This document shows positions 8,534 through 17,148 of a stretch of 64,000 bases of DNA, in pieces. The notes under the pieces are model-generated. The model was not told the DNA's origin. It ran no database searches and worked only from the letters and a program-made list of their open reading frames with translations. The translations under genes were made by a program, and so were the position numbers. The stretch is from Parvularcula sp964219355 (GTDB taxonomy: Bacteria; Pseudomonadota; Alphaproteobacteria; Caulobacterales; Parvularculaceae), in contig CAXPOZ010000005.1 of assembly GCA_964219355.1 (NCBI GenBank), positions 310,001 through 374,000 on the forward strand, in the 5' to 3' direction. Each line of letters opens with the position of its first letter. Within the stretch, counting starts at the first letter, position 1.

Positions 8534-11500
8534 CTACTCAGCCATCGCTTCCTTGACGACAGCGGCAACCTTTTTGAGCGTGAAGGGCTTTTGCAGATAG
8601 CCAGCGTCCTGGATCTCTTCGAGCTTGTCGCGCATCGCCGTCTCGGCATAGCCGGACATGAAAATGACCTTGGCCTTGCCGAGCTTGTCGCCCGCTTCCT
8701 GGATCAGGGTCGGCCCGTCCATCTCAGGCATCATGATGTCAGAGAGGACGACATCGAAGGGCTCATCGGTGTCCTCGATGATCTCCAGCGCCTCATCCCC
8801 GTCACAGGCTTCGACAATCTCATAGCCGCACATGCCGAGCGCGCGAACGACAATGTTCCTTACACTGTCCTCGTCCTCGACGATCAGGATGCGGCCCTTG
8901 CCGGTCAGATCATCGACCTGAACTGCACCGTCATCCTTGCGGGCCTTCGGCTTGGCAGCGGTCGCTTCTTCTTCGGAGAGCGCCGGCATGAAGATACGGA
9001 AGGTTGCGCCCTCGCCCGGCCGGTTATGAAGGAAGATGCGCCCGCCAAGCTGGCCGACAATGCCGTGCACGGTGGAGAGGCCAAGCCCCGTCCCTTTGCC
9101 TTCGCCCTTGGTCGTGAAGAACGGTTCGAAGATCTTGTCGGCGATATCCGCCGGAACACCGGGCCCTGTATCTTCCATCTCGATCAGAACGTGATCGATA
9201 TTCTCGAGCACCTGATAGCCATAGCTTTCGATCTCCGCTGCCGGGACACGGCGTGAGCGCACCGTCAGCGTGCCGCCCTTGTCCATCGCGTCGCGCGCAT
9301 TGACCGCAAGGTTCATGATCGCCAGCTCAAGCTGCGAGCGGTCAGCCTTCACACAGCCAACCTGACGGCCATGGTCGACCTCGACCTTCACCTTTTCGGT
9401 GACATAACGCTGCACGAAAGGTGTGAAGTCGGACAGCAGCTCAGTCACCGAGACGACTTCGGGCTGGAGCGTCTGCTTACGTGAGAAGGCGAGCAGGTTC
9501 GAGGTCAGGTTCCGCGCACGCTGGGCATTCTCGCGGATTGAGACAAGGTCCGGGTACGAAGGATCGCCGGCCGGGTGACGGCGCATCAGGAATTCTGTCG
9601 CACCCATCATCGCCTGAAGGAAGTTGTTGAAGTCATGCGCAACGCTGCCCGCGATCTTACCGATCGCTTTGAGGCGTTTGTCATGCGCATAGTCTTCTTC
9701 CATCCGTTTCTGGAAGGAGACATCGATCGCATAAAGCACCATCTGGCGTGGACCATAGGCGCCGCGGCGGCGCTTGATGGGCCGGGCAAGAAGGCGGAGA
9801 TGCTGGCCATCGGCGCCCTCACCCACCAACACATCGACGGGCCGGGTCAGCGCCTTGGTCGCGCTTTTCGCCCGCATCGCGGCGAGCAGATCACGCATGG
9901 AATCAGGCGGCAGGACATCAGCAAGGCGCATGCCGGGCTTTGCGCCAAGGCTGTCAGCAATCAGACGGTTGACGGTACCAAGCCGCGCATCGCTGGTCAC
10001 ATCGCCCTCGACAATCGCCACCCCGATCGGCGCATCGGTGAGATCGGCAGCTGCATCAACGCCCTGTTTATCTGCGGTCAGTGCCGTCTTCGGCATCATC
10101 TCGACACAGACAAAGCCCTCACCGACCCCGGCGCGGGTGAAGGCGGTGAAGATGACGCTGACATTGCCGGTGTCAGAGGATTTGGCGCGAACGCGGCCTT
10201 CAAATTCCTCAGGCGCGTCTTCCCAAAGGCCTTCGACCACGTCCTTGGACTCGCCAAGAATGATGTCAGAGAAAGAGACGTCGCGAATGGTCCCGACACC
10301 GAGCAGTTCCTTTGCGGCCTCGTTCAGCCACGCAATATTGCCTGAGCGTTCAAGCGCAAGGACCGGCCGCGGATAGGCCTCATAGGCTTTACGGAACGTG
10401 TCTTTTGCCGTCTCGACCGGCATCTCGCGCAAGCGCCAAGCGACATGCTTGCCCTTGTCGGCCATGGGCCGCACGGAAATCTCATAGCGCCGCTTCTGCG
10501 GTGAGCCGTCATCCTGAAGGCCCATTGTCTGGGTAATGATCTCATCCGCCTCAAGCCCGGAGCGGGCAGCGCGGGCGAGACGGAACATTTTGGAGCTTTC
10601 GCCCGAAGACTGGCTAAAGAGCCGATCGATGCGCGGCGGCAGGCCGGTGACCCCGACGACGCCTGCCAACCGGGCAATCTTCATATATTGCTCATTGGCA
10701 TAAACAACGACGCCGTCTCGGCTCGTCACAAGGCGCGCATCAACATCCGCATCCAGAAGGTTTTCGGCAAGCCCGAGCGCCGCCAGCACATCGCGGCCGG
10801 CAAGCGACTGGGCCTCGGCCTTGGGCGCGGTCGGACGACGCAGGAGGAGACCCGCGAGCAGGAGCGGCGAATAGGCGCCGGTCAGAGAGGCGATCAGGAG
10901 GATCGTCGCGAAGATGAAAATCCCGCCGGCAAAGAGCCCGACGACGCCAAGGCTGACCCCGCCGACAAAGACCGCATAGATGATGCTGGAGAGGAACAGG
11001 CTGACCGACACCCACAGCGCAAACGGCGTCATCCGTTCGAGCAGCGGCGCGTTCACGCGCGGCAGTTTTTCCGGCTTCGGCTCTGAAACCGCGGCTGGCG
11101 CTGCGACTATCGGGGCTGCAGCAGAGACATCGGCGAGTTCCTTCGCCAATTCTTCAGCGACCTGTTTTTCTGCTCCGGGCTCTTCCATCGCGTCCATCAC
11201 GGGGACGGTATCATGCTCGACAACCAGCAAGTCATCGGGCTCAGCAGCTGCGACAGGTTCAGCCGGAATTTCTTTTTCAACCGCAGGCTCGGCGGGGCCA
11301 TCTTCGAGCAGCGCCGCTTCAACTCTTTTTTGCCACGGCACCTGACGGGGCCCTGTCGGGCGCGGGCGAAGCGTATCTTCGTCCATGGTTTCCGGATCGA
11401 GCGAGGTGCCAAGCGAATCATCTTTGAGGCTCAGCTCTTCAGCCACCCGCGCAGCGGCCGCCATTGCCCGCTCCGCACGCTGGGCATTTTCCGTGTCAGG

Positions 11501-11629
11501 CACGTTGACCTCGTCGCTGTTCTCTGCGTCTTTCATCTCTGACCGACTTGCCGGTGTCTTCAAAACCCGCGACACATCAAGGACTTCAGGTGTCGTTGGA
11601 GTTTTCTTGCGAAACAGTGTGAGAGCCAT
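8534..11629 (-). CDS. cckA: CckA-type hybrid sensor histidine kinase with an extended N-terminus
   Basis: The predicted protein is 1031 residues. An acidic, low-complexity cytoplasmic N-terminus (residues 1-200) is followed by two transmembrane helices (about 203-262) and PAS-like sensor regions (about 300-640). A HisKA domain follows with H665 in GSVAHDFNNF, then an HATPase with GKGTGLGLSTV and a C-terminal receiver with phospho-acceptor D964 in LSDIMMPEMDG. The AHDFNN box, LLAFSRKQTLQP and the attached receiver are characteristic of CckA. CckA passes phosphate through ChpT to CtrA and CpdR in the alphaproteobacterial cell cycle. The ATG at 11629 is preceded by AAAGGG. It is divergent from the patatin gene. 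The long N-terminal extension is unusual, as Caulobacter CckA is much shorter. Confidence 0.92.
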   Translation of the reverse strand: MALTLFRKKTPTTPEVLDVSRVLKTPASRSEMKDAENSDEVNVPDTENAQRAERAMAAAARVAEELSLKDDSLGTSLDPETMDEDTLRPRPTGPRQVPWQKRVEAALLEDGPAEPAVEKEIPAEPVAAAEPDDLLVVEHDTVPVMDAMEEPGAEKQVAEELAKELADVSAAAPIVAAPAAVSEPKPEKLPRVNAPLLERMTPFALWVSVSLFLSSIIYAVFVGGVSLGVVGLFAGGIFIFATILLIASLTGAYSPLLLAGLLLRRPTAPKAEAQSLAGRDVLAALGLAENLLDADVDARLVTSRDGVVVYANEQYMKIARLAGVVGVTGLPPRIDRLFSQSSGESSKMFRLARAARSGLEADEIITQTMGLQDDGSPQKRRYEISVRPMADKGKHVAWRLREMPVETAKDTFRKAYEAYPRPVLALERSGNIAWLNEAAKELLGVGTIRDVSFSDIILGESKDVVEGLWEDAPEEFEGRVRAKSSDTGNVSVIFTAFTRAGVGEGFVCVEMMPKTALTADKQGVDAAADLTDAPIGVAIVEGDVTSDARLGTVNRLIADSLGAKPGMRLADVLPPDSMRDLLAAMRAKSATKALTRPVDVLVGEGADGQHLRLLARPIKRRRGAYGPRQMVLYAIDVSFQKRMEEDYAHDKRLKAIGKIAGSVAHDFNNFLQAMMGATEFLMRRHPAGDPSYPDLVSIRENAQRARNLTSNLLAFSRKQTLQPEVVSVTELLSDFTPFVQRYVTEKVKVEVDHGRQVGCVKADRSQLELAIMNLAVNARDAMDKGGTLTVRSRRVPAAEIESYGYQVLENIDHVLIEMEDTGPGVPADIADKIFEPFFTTKGEGKGTGLGLSTVHGIVGQLGGRIFLHNRPGEGATFRIFMPALSEEEATAAKPKARKDDGAVQVDDLTGKGRILIVEDEDSVRNIVVRALGMCGYEIVEACDGDEALEIIEDTDEPFDVVLSDIMMPEMDGPTLIQEAGDKLGKAKVIFMSGYAETAMRDKLEEIQDAGYLQKPFTLKKVAAVVKEAMAE

Positions 11630-11764
11630 GAACACCCTTTCGACCGAACCGATCGTAACGCTTAACGGGACCACCTTCCCGCAACTTTGACCGGCGGATC
11701 CGGTCACTGTGAAATCGTATCCGAATTCTTACCTGAAATGGTTAATGCGTTTTTCACACCCGCA

Positions 11765-12781
11765 ATGGACCAAACTCTTATGCATCGTCCTGATTCGCCC
11801 CCAAAAACAAGCGAGCGCCCCCGTCTGGGACTGGCGCTGGGCTCCGGCGCAGCCCGCGGCTGGGCCCATGTCGGAGTGCTTCGCGCCCTCGATGAATGGG
11901 GGGTCGAAGTCGATGTCTATGCCGGCTGTTCGGTCGGGGCGCTGATCGGCGCAGCACGGCTTCTCGATATCTGGGATCCCTTCCTCGACTGGGCCCGGTC
12001 GCTGAGCGCCATTGACGCCATGGCAACATTCGGGATCAGCCTCAGCCGCGGCGGGGTCGTGAACCCGGACAAGGCGTTCACCCGCTTTGCCGAACACGAC
12101 AAGCCGATTGAGGAGCTGCCCAAACCCTTTGCCGCTGTAGCCACTGACCTCGCCACGGGCCATGAGGTCTGGCTCGACCGCGGCTCCGCGCTCAATGCCT
12201 GCCGTGCCTCCTCTTCTGTGCCGATGATCCTGCAGGCCGCCCGCTATCAGGTCGGGTATACCGAGCACTGGCTGATCGATGGCGGCGCGTCGAACCCCGT
12301 GCCCGTGAACCTTGCTCGTGCGCTTGGCGCAGAGCGCGTGATCTCGGTCGACCTCAACACCGTCACGCTGGCGCTCAGCAGATTTAACCGCCCCAACACG
12401 ACCGCTGTTATCCCCGCCCCTGACCCCGATGAAGGGCTGACGGGGCCCTTCGCGCCGCTGGCCAAAGCATTCGGCGGCGCCAAGCGCGACCTTGTCCGTC
12501 GCATGGCGCTGGCCCGCGCGAAGTCACAGGCCCAGCCGCAGCTCTTCGAGACAGCGGCCGCGACCATCGACATCATTCAGGGGCAGCTGGCGCAGGCCCG
12601 CGCCTATATCGATGTCGCAGATGTCCGCCTGACCCCGGATCTGAGCTGCGCGTCAGCGGCGGCGTTCGACCATCACGAGGAATTCGAGCGTATCGGCTAT
12701 GAAACCGCGCAGGCCCAGAAGCAGGAAATCCTTGCAGTTGCCGGCTTGGCTCCCAACATTTCCAAATCTGACGATGAGTGA
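11765..12781 (+). CDS. Patatin-like phospholipase (RssA-type)
   Basis: The patatin fold is clear: oxyanion loop GSGAARG (residues 26-32), nucleophile S56 in GCSVG and the catalytic Asp D172 in DGGASNP. Together these form the Ser-Asp dyad of patatin lipid acyl hydrolases. The protein is 338 residues if it starts at the ATG at 11765; ATGs at 11738 and 11780 and a longer reading from 11687 are possible, and none has a strong ribosome-binding site. No signal peptide is seen, so it is probably cytoplasmic or membrane-peripheral. The substrate is unknown. It is divergent from cckA across about 135 bp and followed by a DUF302 lipoprotein gene 27 bp downstream, which may form an operon. Confidence 0.88.
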   Translation: MDQTLMHRPDSPPKTSERPRLGLALGSGAARGWAHVGVLRALDEWGVEVDVYAGCSVGALIGAARLLDIWDPFLDWARSLSAIDAMATFGISLSRGGVVNPDKAFTRFAEHDKPIEELPKPFAAVATDLATGHEVWLDRGSALNACRASSSVPMILQAARYQVGYTEHWLIDGGASNPVPVNLARALGAERVISVDLNTVTLALSRFNRPNTTAVIPAPDPDEGLTGPFAPLAKAFGGAKRDLVRRMALARAKSQAQPQLFETAAATIDIIQGQLAQARAYIDVADVRLTPDLSCASAAAFDHHEEFERIGYETAQAQKQEILAVAGLAPNISKSDDE

Positions 12782-12808
12782 TATTGCCCCTGACAAGGGA
12801 GAGTTAAA

Positions 12809-13306
12809 ATGCGGCTCATGATTTGCGCACTTAGCGCGCTTGTGCTGGCGGGTTGCGGCAAGACACCGGTTGCCGAAGCGGAATCCAGTGAAACAGTCTC
12901 TGCGCCGGTGCTGATACAGGACCGCTTTCGAGTTTACGAAAGCGCCCAGTCCCATTCGGTGACGCTTGAGCGCCTTCTCCAGTCACTCGATCGGCGTGAT
13001 CTGACTGTCTTTTCACTGATCGATCACCGGGCCGGCGCCCAAAGCATTGATCAGGAACTGCCGCCCTCGACGCTTGTCATCTTTGGTAATCCGAAGGGCG
13101 GCACTCCCCTGATGCAAGCAGAACCCTTGATGGGAATCGAATTGCCCATGCGGGCGCTGGTATATGAACAAGAAGGTAAGGTCATGCTGGCGCTGACGGG
13201 TACGGATTTCCTTGAGCGGGAATATGACCTCACCTCAAAGGAAAGCATCTTCAAGCGGATGGAGCAGACACTCGAAACGATTGCGAACGAAGCAACCGCG
13301 CCCTAG
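12809..13306 (+). CDS. DUF302-domain lipoprotein
   Basis: The 165-residue product has a short signal peptide with lipobox LAGC (C16), so it should be lipid-anchored in the envelope. The body matches the DUF302 domain. It has an S-x-T-L-x-R-L start, the FSLIDHRAGA segment, the central LVIFGNPKGGTPLMQAEPL motif and the P-MRALVYE strand. DUF302 proteins have a small alpha/beta fold of unknown function. AAGGGAGAG precedes the ATG. The gene follows the patatin gene closely. Confidence 0.88.
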   Translation: MRLMICALSALVLAGCGKTPVAEAESSETVSAPVLIQDRFRVYESAQSHSVTLERLLQSLDRRDLTVFSLIDHRAGAQSIDQELPPSTLVIFGNPKGGTPLMQAEPLMGIELPMRALVYEQEGKVMLALTGTDFLEREYDLTSKESIFKRMEQTLETIANEATAP

Positions 13307-13551
13307 TCGGGAATGTTTGTATTGGCCGCAGCCTTCATGATGTCTGCTGGATCTGGCTGACACGCCAGAAGCAGTATCTGGATGGAGGGATGCGCATTAG
13401 CAAATCGCTCCATAGCTTTGGCGACCCTCCGCTCACGCATCATCAACAGAAGACCGAGAACGACATCATCCATACCAAGTTCTTCCAGTGTCTGGAGGAT
13501 CGCTCGTCTTATCGGTGTTGTGGAGGTCATTCCTTCAGGACTCGTTCTCAA
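13303..13551 (-). CDS. Hypothetical small helical protein (tentative)
   Basis: This 82-codon frame overlaps the convergent DUF302 stop by 4 bp. It begins with TTG at 13551, or with ATG at 13530 whose AAGGA is too close to be ideal. The product would be a soluble helical protein with a hydrophobic core (VVLGLLLMMRERR, IQILLLACQPDP). I recognise no family. The amino-acid pattern looks protein-like, but start-signal support is weak. If it is not a gene, 13307-13660 holds nothing else I can identify. Confidence 0.4.
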   Translation of the reverse strand: MRTSPEGMTSTTPIRRAILQTLEELGMDDVVLGLLLMMRERRVAKAMERFANAHPSIQILLLACQPDPADIMKAAANTNIPD

Positions 13552-13660
13552 CTCAGATACTCAGCTGGCCCTTTCTCCTAAATCTCCCCCAAAGACGCAA
13601 ACATAAGTTGTCATTTCAACTGATATCACGCATAAGATGCATCAGTTCGGGAGAAAAATC

Positions 13661-14089
13661 ATGACAGCATCCGCTTCGGGAGTCCCAGGAGCGTCCGATC
13701 CGTTGGAGTTCAAGGACCCACACGAGGCCCGACGACCCCATGCGCTCGATGTCATGATCGGCAATTCGCTGAGAGCGCGGCGCAGAAGCCTCGGGCTTTC
13801 GCAGCAGACGCTCGCCGGACGCTGTGGCTTGAGTTTCCAGCAGATCCAGAAATATGAGGCGGGAACGAACAGAATCCCCGCCTCCCGGCTCTTTACCCTC
13901 GCCAATGCCCTTAACACTACGCCCACGGATCTTCTGACCCGTATCGCCGTCGCTGAGCAGTAGGCGCATGATGAGGTGCTCCGCAAGCGGCTCTATGAAG
14001 TCATGAGCGGGCTCAGCGGTGAAGGGCTCGCCGCGCTTGTGACCCTTGCCGAACAGATCGCCGACAAGTCGCCTGAAACAGGCGCTTGA
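13661..14089 (+). pseudogene. XRE-family HTH regulator interrupted by an in-frame TAG
   Basis: The ATG at 13661 has GGGAGAAAAA upstream. The first 100 residues contain an XRE/Cro helix-turn-helix (about residues 34-90) with RRRSLGLSQQTLA, LSFQQIQKYE and NRIPASRLFTLANAL. This is the layout of a common alphaproteobacterial regulator family. A TAG stop lies at 13961-13963. Reading on in the same frame gives 42 more sense codons (AHDEVLRKRLYEVMSG... to ...ADKSPETGA) before TGA at 14087-14089. That tail resembles the usual C-terminus of such regulators, so the TAG is probably a recent CAG-to-TAG change. The short product could still bind DNA. Readthrough or sequencing error are alternatives. Confidence 0.75.
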
Positions 14090-14150
14090 AAAAGCAGCCC
14101 AGACCGGGCACCTCTGCCGCCAGTTTCAAGAACAATAAGGCGAGGATGCC

Positions 14151-14603
14151 ATGCCGGGGCTTTGGTTTGAGGAATTTAGCGACGGTCAGGTCTTTGACCA
14201 TGAATGGACCCGCACGGTCACTGAAAGCGACAACATGCAGTTCTCGCTGATGACCATGAACCCCCAGCCGCTCCATATTGATCGTCATGCCGCCGCTGCG
14301 ACCGAATTCGGCCAGCCGCTTATGAATAGCCTTTTCACACTGGGGCTGATGATCGGGATGAGCGTCAATGACACGACGCTCAACACGACCGTTGCCAATC
14401 TCGGGATGGAAGCGGTCAAATTCCCCGCGCCGCTGTTTCAGGGTGATACTGTCAGGGCCCGGACGACTGTCATCGGCACTCGCGCCTCAAAATCGCGGCC
14501 CGGTCAGGGGATCGTCACTTTCCTGCATGAGATGTTCAAACAGGACGGCACGCTGGTTGCCAGTTGTGAACGCGCCGCACTGATGAAGGCCAAGCCCGCC
14601 TAA
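14151..14603 (+). CDS. MaoC-like dehydratase/hydratase
   Basis: The 150-residue protein is a single hot-dog fold of the MaoC family. Near the start is the FDHEWTRTVTESDNMQFSLMT segment. The hydratase-2-like motif follows as NPQPLHIDRHAAAATEFG, holding the catalytic Asp/His pair, and then QPLMNSLFTLGLM. Such proteins hydrate enoyl-CoA or mesaconyl-CoA-type substrates; the exact substrate cannot be read. A GGCGAGGA box precedes the ATG. Its stop overlaps the convergent HerA-like gene stop by 4 bp. Confidence 0.88.
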   Translation: MPGLWFEEFSDGQVFDHEWTRTVTESDNMQFSLMTMNPQPLHIDRHAAAATEFGQPLMNSLFTLGLMIGMSVNDTTLNTTVANLGMEAVKFPAPLFQGDTVRARTTVIGTRASKSRPGQGIVTFLHEMFKQDGTLVASCERAALMKAKPA

Positions 14604-16213
14604 GCGGCATTATCCGCAGACGGCGGCGCTTCCCCTGCCCCGAACCGGCGCCAGCGATTAATGGTCTCGGCGATTTCCGTTTCGATATCCTCGCCAAGCG
14701 TCGGCATCGGCCGAGATCCGGGTATCGCAACCGCCGGCAGCTCGCTCATCATCACTCGGCCTGCAAAGGAAATCCCTCGCCCGACCGTCATGGCTTCTCG
14801 CTGTTGCAGGGCGCCCAGCGAGTCGATGCAGGCAGGCGCAGGTTCAGAGAGAATTTCCTCCACCGCATCGCCATCGAGCGTTGACGGCATACGGTGCAGG
14901 AACATCGTCCCGCAACGGATCAACACGTCCCTGTCAATATTGCGCGGACTTGACGCCGTCAGGCCCAGTGCCGTGCCCAGCTTCCTAGGCCGTCCGCCCA
15001 GCACACGGATCGCATCGCGAGCAAATCTCGACGCCTCGTCCTGTACCTCCGCGGGCGCATAACGCTCGGCATTGTCCATGAGAACGAGTGTGTGCCGCGA
15101 AATACCTGACCATTCGGCGAGCGCTGCCGCTAGGCGGCAAACGACCGAGACGATCAGCTTATCAAGCCCTGCGGTCAGTCGACCAAGCTGGAGCACAGCC
15201 AGCGGCGGCGACCGGTCGAGCCGGAAGAGATCACACAGCAGTGTCGAAAGATTGTCCGTGGTCGCCGCGGTCCCGAAAATGATCGAGAGGCGCGGGTCGG
15301 CGATCGCCGTCATCAGGCGCCCACGCAGGCGGCTTCTAACTGCGAGCGAATGCCCCAGATCCTCAGCCGCCTTCTCGATGAAGGTCAAAAGATCCGTCAC
15401 GCGGTAAGGGATCGGCGCATCAATAGAGACCCCTTCGGAGCCCATAATCTGACCATGCCGCTGGAGGAAATTTCGACGAGCTGACGGGATGGCTTGATCG
15501 AGCAATGCCCGTTCATCCCGGTCCAGATCATCCCCGCTCATCGAGAGGACCCAGACCAACTCATCATAAGTCAGGAGCCAGTGCGGGAAGAGGCCTGGTC
15601 GCGGCTCAATGACACTGGCCGCCTTGCCAAAGGATGTGCCGAACTCATTGTAAGGATCGATAAGCAGCGCATGGATCGGGAAACGTGCCCTCAGAAGCGC
15701 CCGGACGATACAGGCAAGCGACGCACTCTTGCCAGTGCCAGACGCCCCCATGATCGCAAAGCCGCCATCCAGCAGCATATCCGGATCGACCGTTGCCTTA
15801 ACACCATTGATCCCCTGCACATCCCCGATGGGCAGCGCTGTTTCATCCGCATTGCGATGAAGCAATTTGAGATCCGGGGTGGTTGCCAGATGCACGACGG
15901 AGCCGAGCGCAGGGGATGCGGGCACGCCGCGGCTATAGACCGGCACATCGCCGTCAGATTTGAGACTACCGGTCAGTTCGACCTGAATGACCCAGAGATC
16001 CTCGCCATCGCCCTCAAGGCCCGGAGCTGGTGCATTGATCCCTGAAATGACACCAACCGCCGGCTCATTCCGCCCGGCGGCAAGGACAACATCGCCCATC
16101 CGCAAGGTGGGGCGCTCCTCAGCATGGGAATCGATCAAGACGAGAACATCGCGACCCGTATTGGCAACGACACGTCCGAGCCTGACGGTGGCATGACGGC
16201 TGACCGAACTCAT
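14600..16213 (-). CDS. HerA-like HAS-barrel ATPase
   Basis: The 537-residue protein starts with a HAS-barrel-like domain (residues about 8-125: VRLGRVV..., RPTLRMGDVVLA). A P-loop follows in GASGTGKSAS with K162, then LLIDPYNEFG, as in HerA/DUF87 DNA-pumping ATPases. The Walker B strand reads LVLMDNAERY, with D380 but Asn381 where a catalytic Glu is usual. Its start overlaps the stop of the kinase-like gene upstream by 4 bp, so the two are probably translationally coupled. HerA ATPases form hexameric rings on DNA, usually with a nuclease, but none is encoded here. A link to signalling through the coupled gene is inference. Confidence 0.85.
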   Translation of the reverse strand: MSSVSRHATVRLGRVVANTGRDVLVLIDSHAEERPTLRMGDVVLAAGRNEPAVGVISGINAPAPGLEGDGEDLWVIQVELTGSLKSDGDVPVYSRGVPASPALGSVVHLATTPDLKLLHRNADETALPIGDVQGINGVKATVDPDMLLDGGFAIMGASGTGKSASLACIVRALLRARFPIHALLIDPYNEFGTSFGKAASVIEPRPGLFPHWLLTYDELVWVLSMSGDDLDRDERALLDQAIPSARRNFLQRHGQIMGSEGVSIDAPIPYRVTDLLTFIEKAAEDLGHSLAVRSRLRGRLMTAIADPRLSIIFGTAATTDNLSTLLCDLFRLDRSPPLAVLQLGRLTAGLDKLIVSVVCRLAAALAEWSGISRHTLVLMDNAERYAPAEVQDEASRFARDAIRVLGGRPRKLGTALGLTASSPRNIDRDVLIRCGTMFLHRMPSTLDGDAVEEILSEPAPACIDSLGALQQREAMTVGRGISFAGRVMMSELPAVAIPGSRPMPTLGEDIETEIAETINRWRRFGAGEAPPSADNAA

Positions 16214-17085
16214 GAAGCCAGCCTTTCAAACGCGCGCTTATGCTCTTCGCTCGCCACAGGCAGGGAGAAGCGGATCAGGACGCCTTCATCCGGTTTGGTC
16301 TTGATGCTGAACTTACCCTTGTTGAGTTCGATATAGCTTTTCGCAATCGGCAGGCCGAGCCGCCGCGGATCGAACTGGCGATAGAGCCCTTCATGAACCT
16401 GCTCGAATACGCGCAAGGACTCATCGATCATCTTGGCGTCAACTTCCGTACCGGTCGCATCAAAGGCGATATAGACATAATTGGCGCTCTCACCCGCAAG
16501 CCCGCGCCGTGTGCTGACCTTGATCGAGACCGGTTCATCGGAATTCAGGAATTCGACCAGATGACGGAAGGCAATGGCGACCTTGTCCGGATCGACATCG
16601 ACGGGGGGCAGCTCACCGCCGAAGTCCCGGGTGAAGGTGACGTCAATCGCGTCATCTTCCTCCAGCGTCTCCATCGTCTGGGTCAGGACATCGAGGATGT
16701 CGACGGCCCGGCGAGAGAGCTTGGTGCCGCCGCTTTCGGCATCGGCAATTTCGAGGATCGTGTTGATATGCGAGAGCAGCAAGTCGGCCGACTGCAGAAT
16801 ATAGTCGATATATTCGTTCTTCTGCTCAGGCGTGATCTGCATTTCCTCCGCCTGCCGCAAAATCCCGGCGAATCCGGTGATCGCATTGAGCGGTGTGCGC
16901 AGCTCATGGTTCATCGAAGCGAGGAATGCGCCGCGCGCCCGATAGGCGAGCTCTGTTTCGACCTTGGCTGCACGCAAAGCCACGCCCGAGTGATGGCGCC
17001 GGATGGCGTCACCCAGACGCTCCGCATAAACGCTCAGCAAATCGTTCTTATGGCGGCGAGAACGTGCCGCCCGAACCGCCGTCAT
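16210..17085 (-). CDS. Soluble histidine kinase with degenerate ATP-binding domain
   Basis: No transmembrane segment is seen in the 291 residues. A helical N-terminus leads to an intact HisKA box, ASMNHELRTPLNAI with H60, and dimerisation helices to about residue 125. The HATPase region is recognisable but eroded. The N-box position reads AFRHLVEFLNSDEP without the usual Asn. The G1 box is FDATGTEV instead of DxGxG. The G2 box is RRLGLPIAK, lacking its first Gly. It may be a phosphotransfer or scaffold protein rather than an active kinase. The ATG at 17085 has AGGGGTGG upstream; a GTG at 17094 is less likely. A CtrA-type box lies 49-63 bp upstream. Confidence 0.85.
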   Translation of the reverse strand: MTAVRAARSRRHKNDLLSVYAERLGDAIRRHHSGVALRAAKVETELAYRARGAFLASMNHELRTPLNAITGFAGILRQAEEMQITPEQKNEYIDYILQSADLLLSHINTILEIADAESGGTKLSRRAVDILDVLTQTMETLEEDDAIDVTFTRDFGGELPPVDVDPDKVAIAFRHLVEFLNSDEPVSIKVSTRRGLAGESANYVYIAFDATGTEVDAKMIDESLRVFEQVHEGLYRQFDPRRLGLPIAKSYIELNKGKFSIKTKPDEGVLIRFSLPVASEEHKRAFERLAS

Positions 17086-17111
17086 GGCTGCCACCCCTAA
17101 TCACATACACC

Positions 17112-17148
17112 ATTAATCTATCGGCGAGGTTGATTAATCAGGAGTTAA
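17112..17148 (-). promoter_or_regulatory. CtrA-type box and promoter of the kinase/HerA operon
   Basis: A perfect TTAA-N7-TTAA (TTAATCAGGAGTTAA) spans 17134-17148, the known consensus for full CtrA sites in Caulobacterales. It is 49-63 bp upstream of the kinase ATG and overlaps the antiporter stop codon. On the minus strand a TAGATT-like -10 candidate lies about 13 nt past the second half-site. An inverted pair ATTAATC (17112-17118) and GATTAAT (17132-17138) overlaps the region. CckA, the kinase feeding CtrA, is encoded 5 kb away. Confidence 0.6.
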
